Shown here: in pieces, positions 6,305 to 6,472 of the stretch
How the letters are laid out: every line of letters starts with the position of its first letter
How positions within the stretch are numbered: the first letter of the stretch is position 1
Assembly (NCBI GenBank): GCA_903912275.1
Contig: CAIWGR010000111.1
Location: forward strand, 1-6,472
Length of the DNA: 6,472 bases
Reading direction: 5' to 3'
Source: an uncultured delta proteobacterium
GTDB taxonomy: Bacteria; Myxococcota_A; Bradymonadia; REDH01
Notes under the pieces: model-generated
Database searches by the model: none
What the model saw: the letters and a program-made list of their open reading frames with translations, nothing else
Told to the model about the DNA's origin: nothing
Made by a program: the position numbers and the translations under genes

Positions 6305-6472
6305 TCACGCTGATGACGCGCAGGGGCAAGACGGGGTTGGCGGCATCGGACCTGGCCTGGTTCCGTCGCAAGATGGAGGCGCTTCCTGCCTGCAGTTCGC
6401 AGCCCGAGAGCGTCGAGGCGACCGTGCTTCTCACAGACGATGCGGAGATTCAGCAGCTCAACCGTGACTTCC
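6301..6472 (+). CDS. ybeY: YbeY endoribonuclease (16S rRNA 3'-end maturation), N-terminal part only
   Basis: A zinc-dependent, cytoplasmic single-strand endoribonuclease needed for 16S rRNA 3'-end maturation and late 70S quality control. Seen: 57 codons before the window ends. The match rests on LLTDDAEIQQLNRDF (43-57), the family's conserved 'TDD.EI..LN..(Y/F)' segment that precedes RGKD.PTDVLSF, and on the position directly after phoH, the usual partner. The zinc-binding HGxLHLxGYDH motif lies past the edge and cannot be checked. The first 42 residues are typical of the variable N-terminus. ATG 6301 overlaps the phoH stop by four bases. Confidence 0.92.
   Translation, partial: MITLMTRRGKTGLAASDLAWFRRKMEALPACSSQPESVEATVLLTDDAEIQQLNRDF

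Noticed and set aside
1..6472. CRISPR arrays, tRNA/rRNA genes, IS elements, toxin–antitoxin or phage defence modules
   Set aside because: No regular repeats, cloverleaf-like sequences, terminal inverted repeats or defence domains were seen. MazG here is the housekeeping two-domain enzyme, not a MazEF toxin–antitoxin part.

Overview
The window looks like a piece of a GC-rich bacterial chromosome, roughly two-thirds G+C by eye. It is packed with eight genes in two divergent blocks and shows no mobile element, RNA gene or CRISPR array. A secreted TPR/PEGA protein, a signal-peptide membrane protein with a zinc ribbon, and a phoH–ybeY pair together suggest a myxobacterium-like or other former 'deltaproteobacterial' lineage. 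That placement is inferred from gene content and no single gene proves it.

Leftward block (minus strand, from about 3033 down to the left edge): mazG, a two-domain NTP pyrophosphohydrolase; then a secreted TPR + PEGA-repeat protein; then a 149-residue protein of unknown function; then a CPBP (CAAX-like) intramembrane metalloprotease that runs off the left edge. The last three are packed end to end, with a 2-base gap and then a GTGA overlap, so they are probably one transcription and translation unit. mazG is separated from them by 65 bases, which hold a plausible promoter.

Rightward block (plus strand, from about 3076 to the right edge): a multi-pass membrane protein with a Cys4/5 zinc ribbon; a small single-pass protein with a C-terminus like that of type II secretion pseudopilins; phoH, a PhoH/YbeZ ATPase with a long charged tail; and the start of ybeY, the endoribonuclease of 16S rRNA maturation and ribosome quality control. 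The first two overlap by ATGA, phoH and ybeY overlap by ATGA, and 74 bases separate the two pairs.

The housekeeping part (mazG, phoH, ybeY) concerns nucleotide-pool sanitation and RNA/ribosome quality control. The other four genes encode envelope-associated or unknown proteins. No known defence, secondary-metabolism or phage system is visible. The less ordinary items are the PEGA–unknown–CPBP unit, the zinc-ribbon membrane protein coupled to the pseudopilin-like protein, and the PhoH tail. Several start codons were set from Shine-Dalgarno spacing rather than from the longest open frame.
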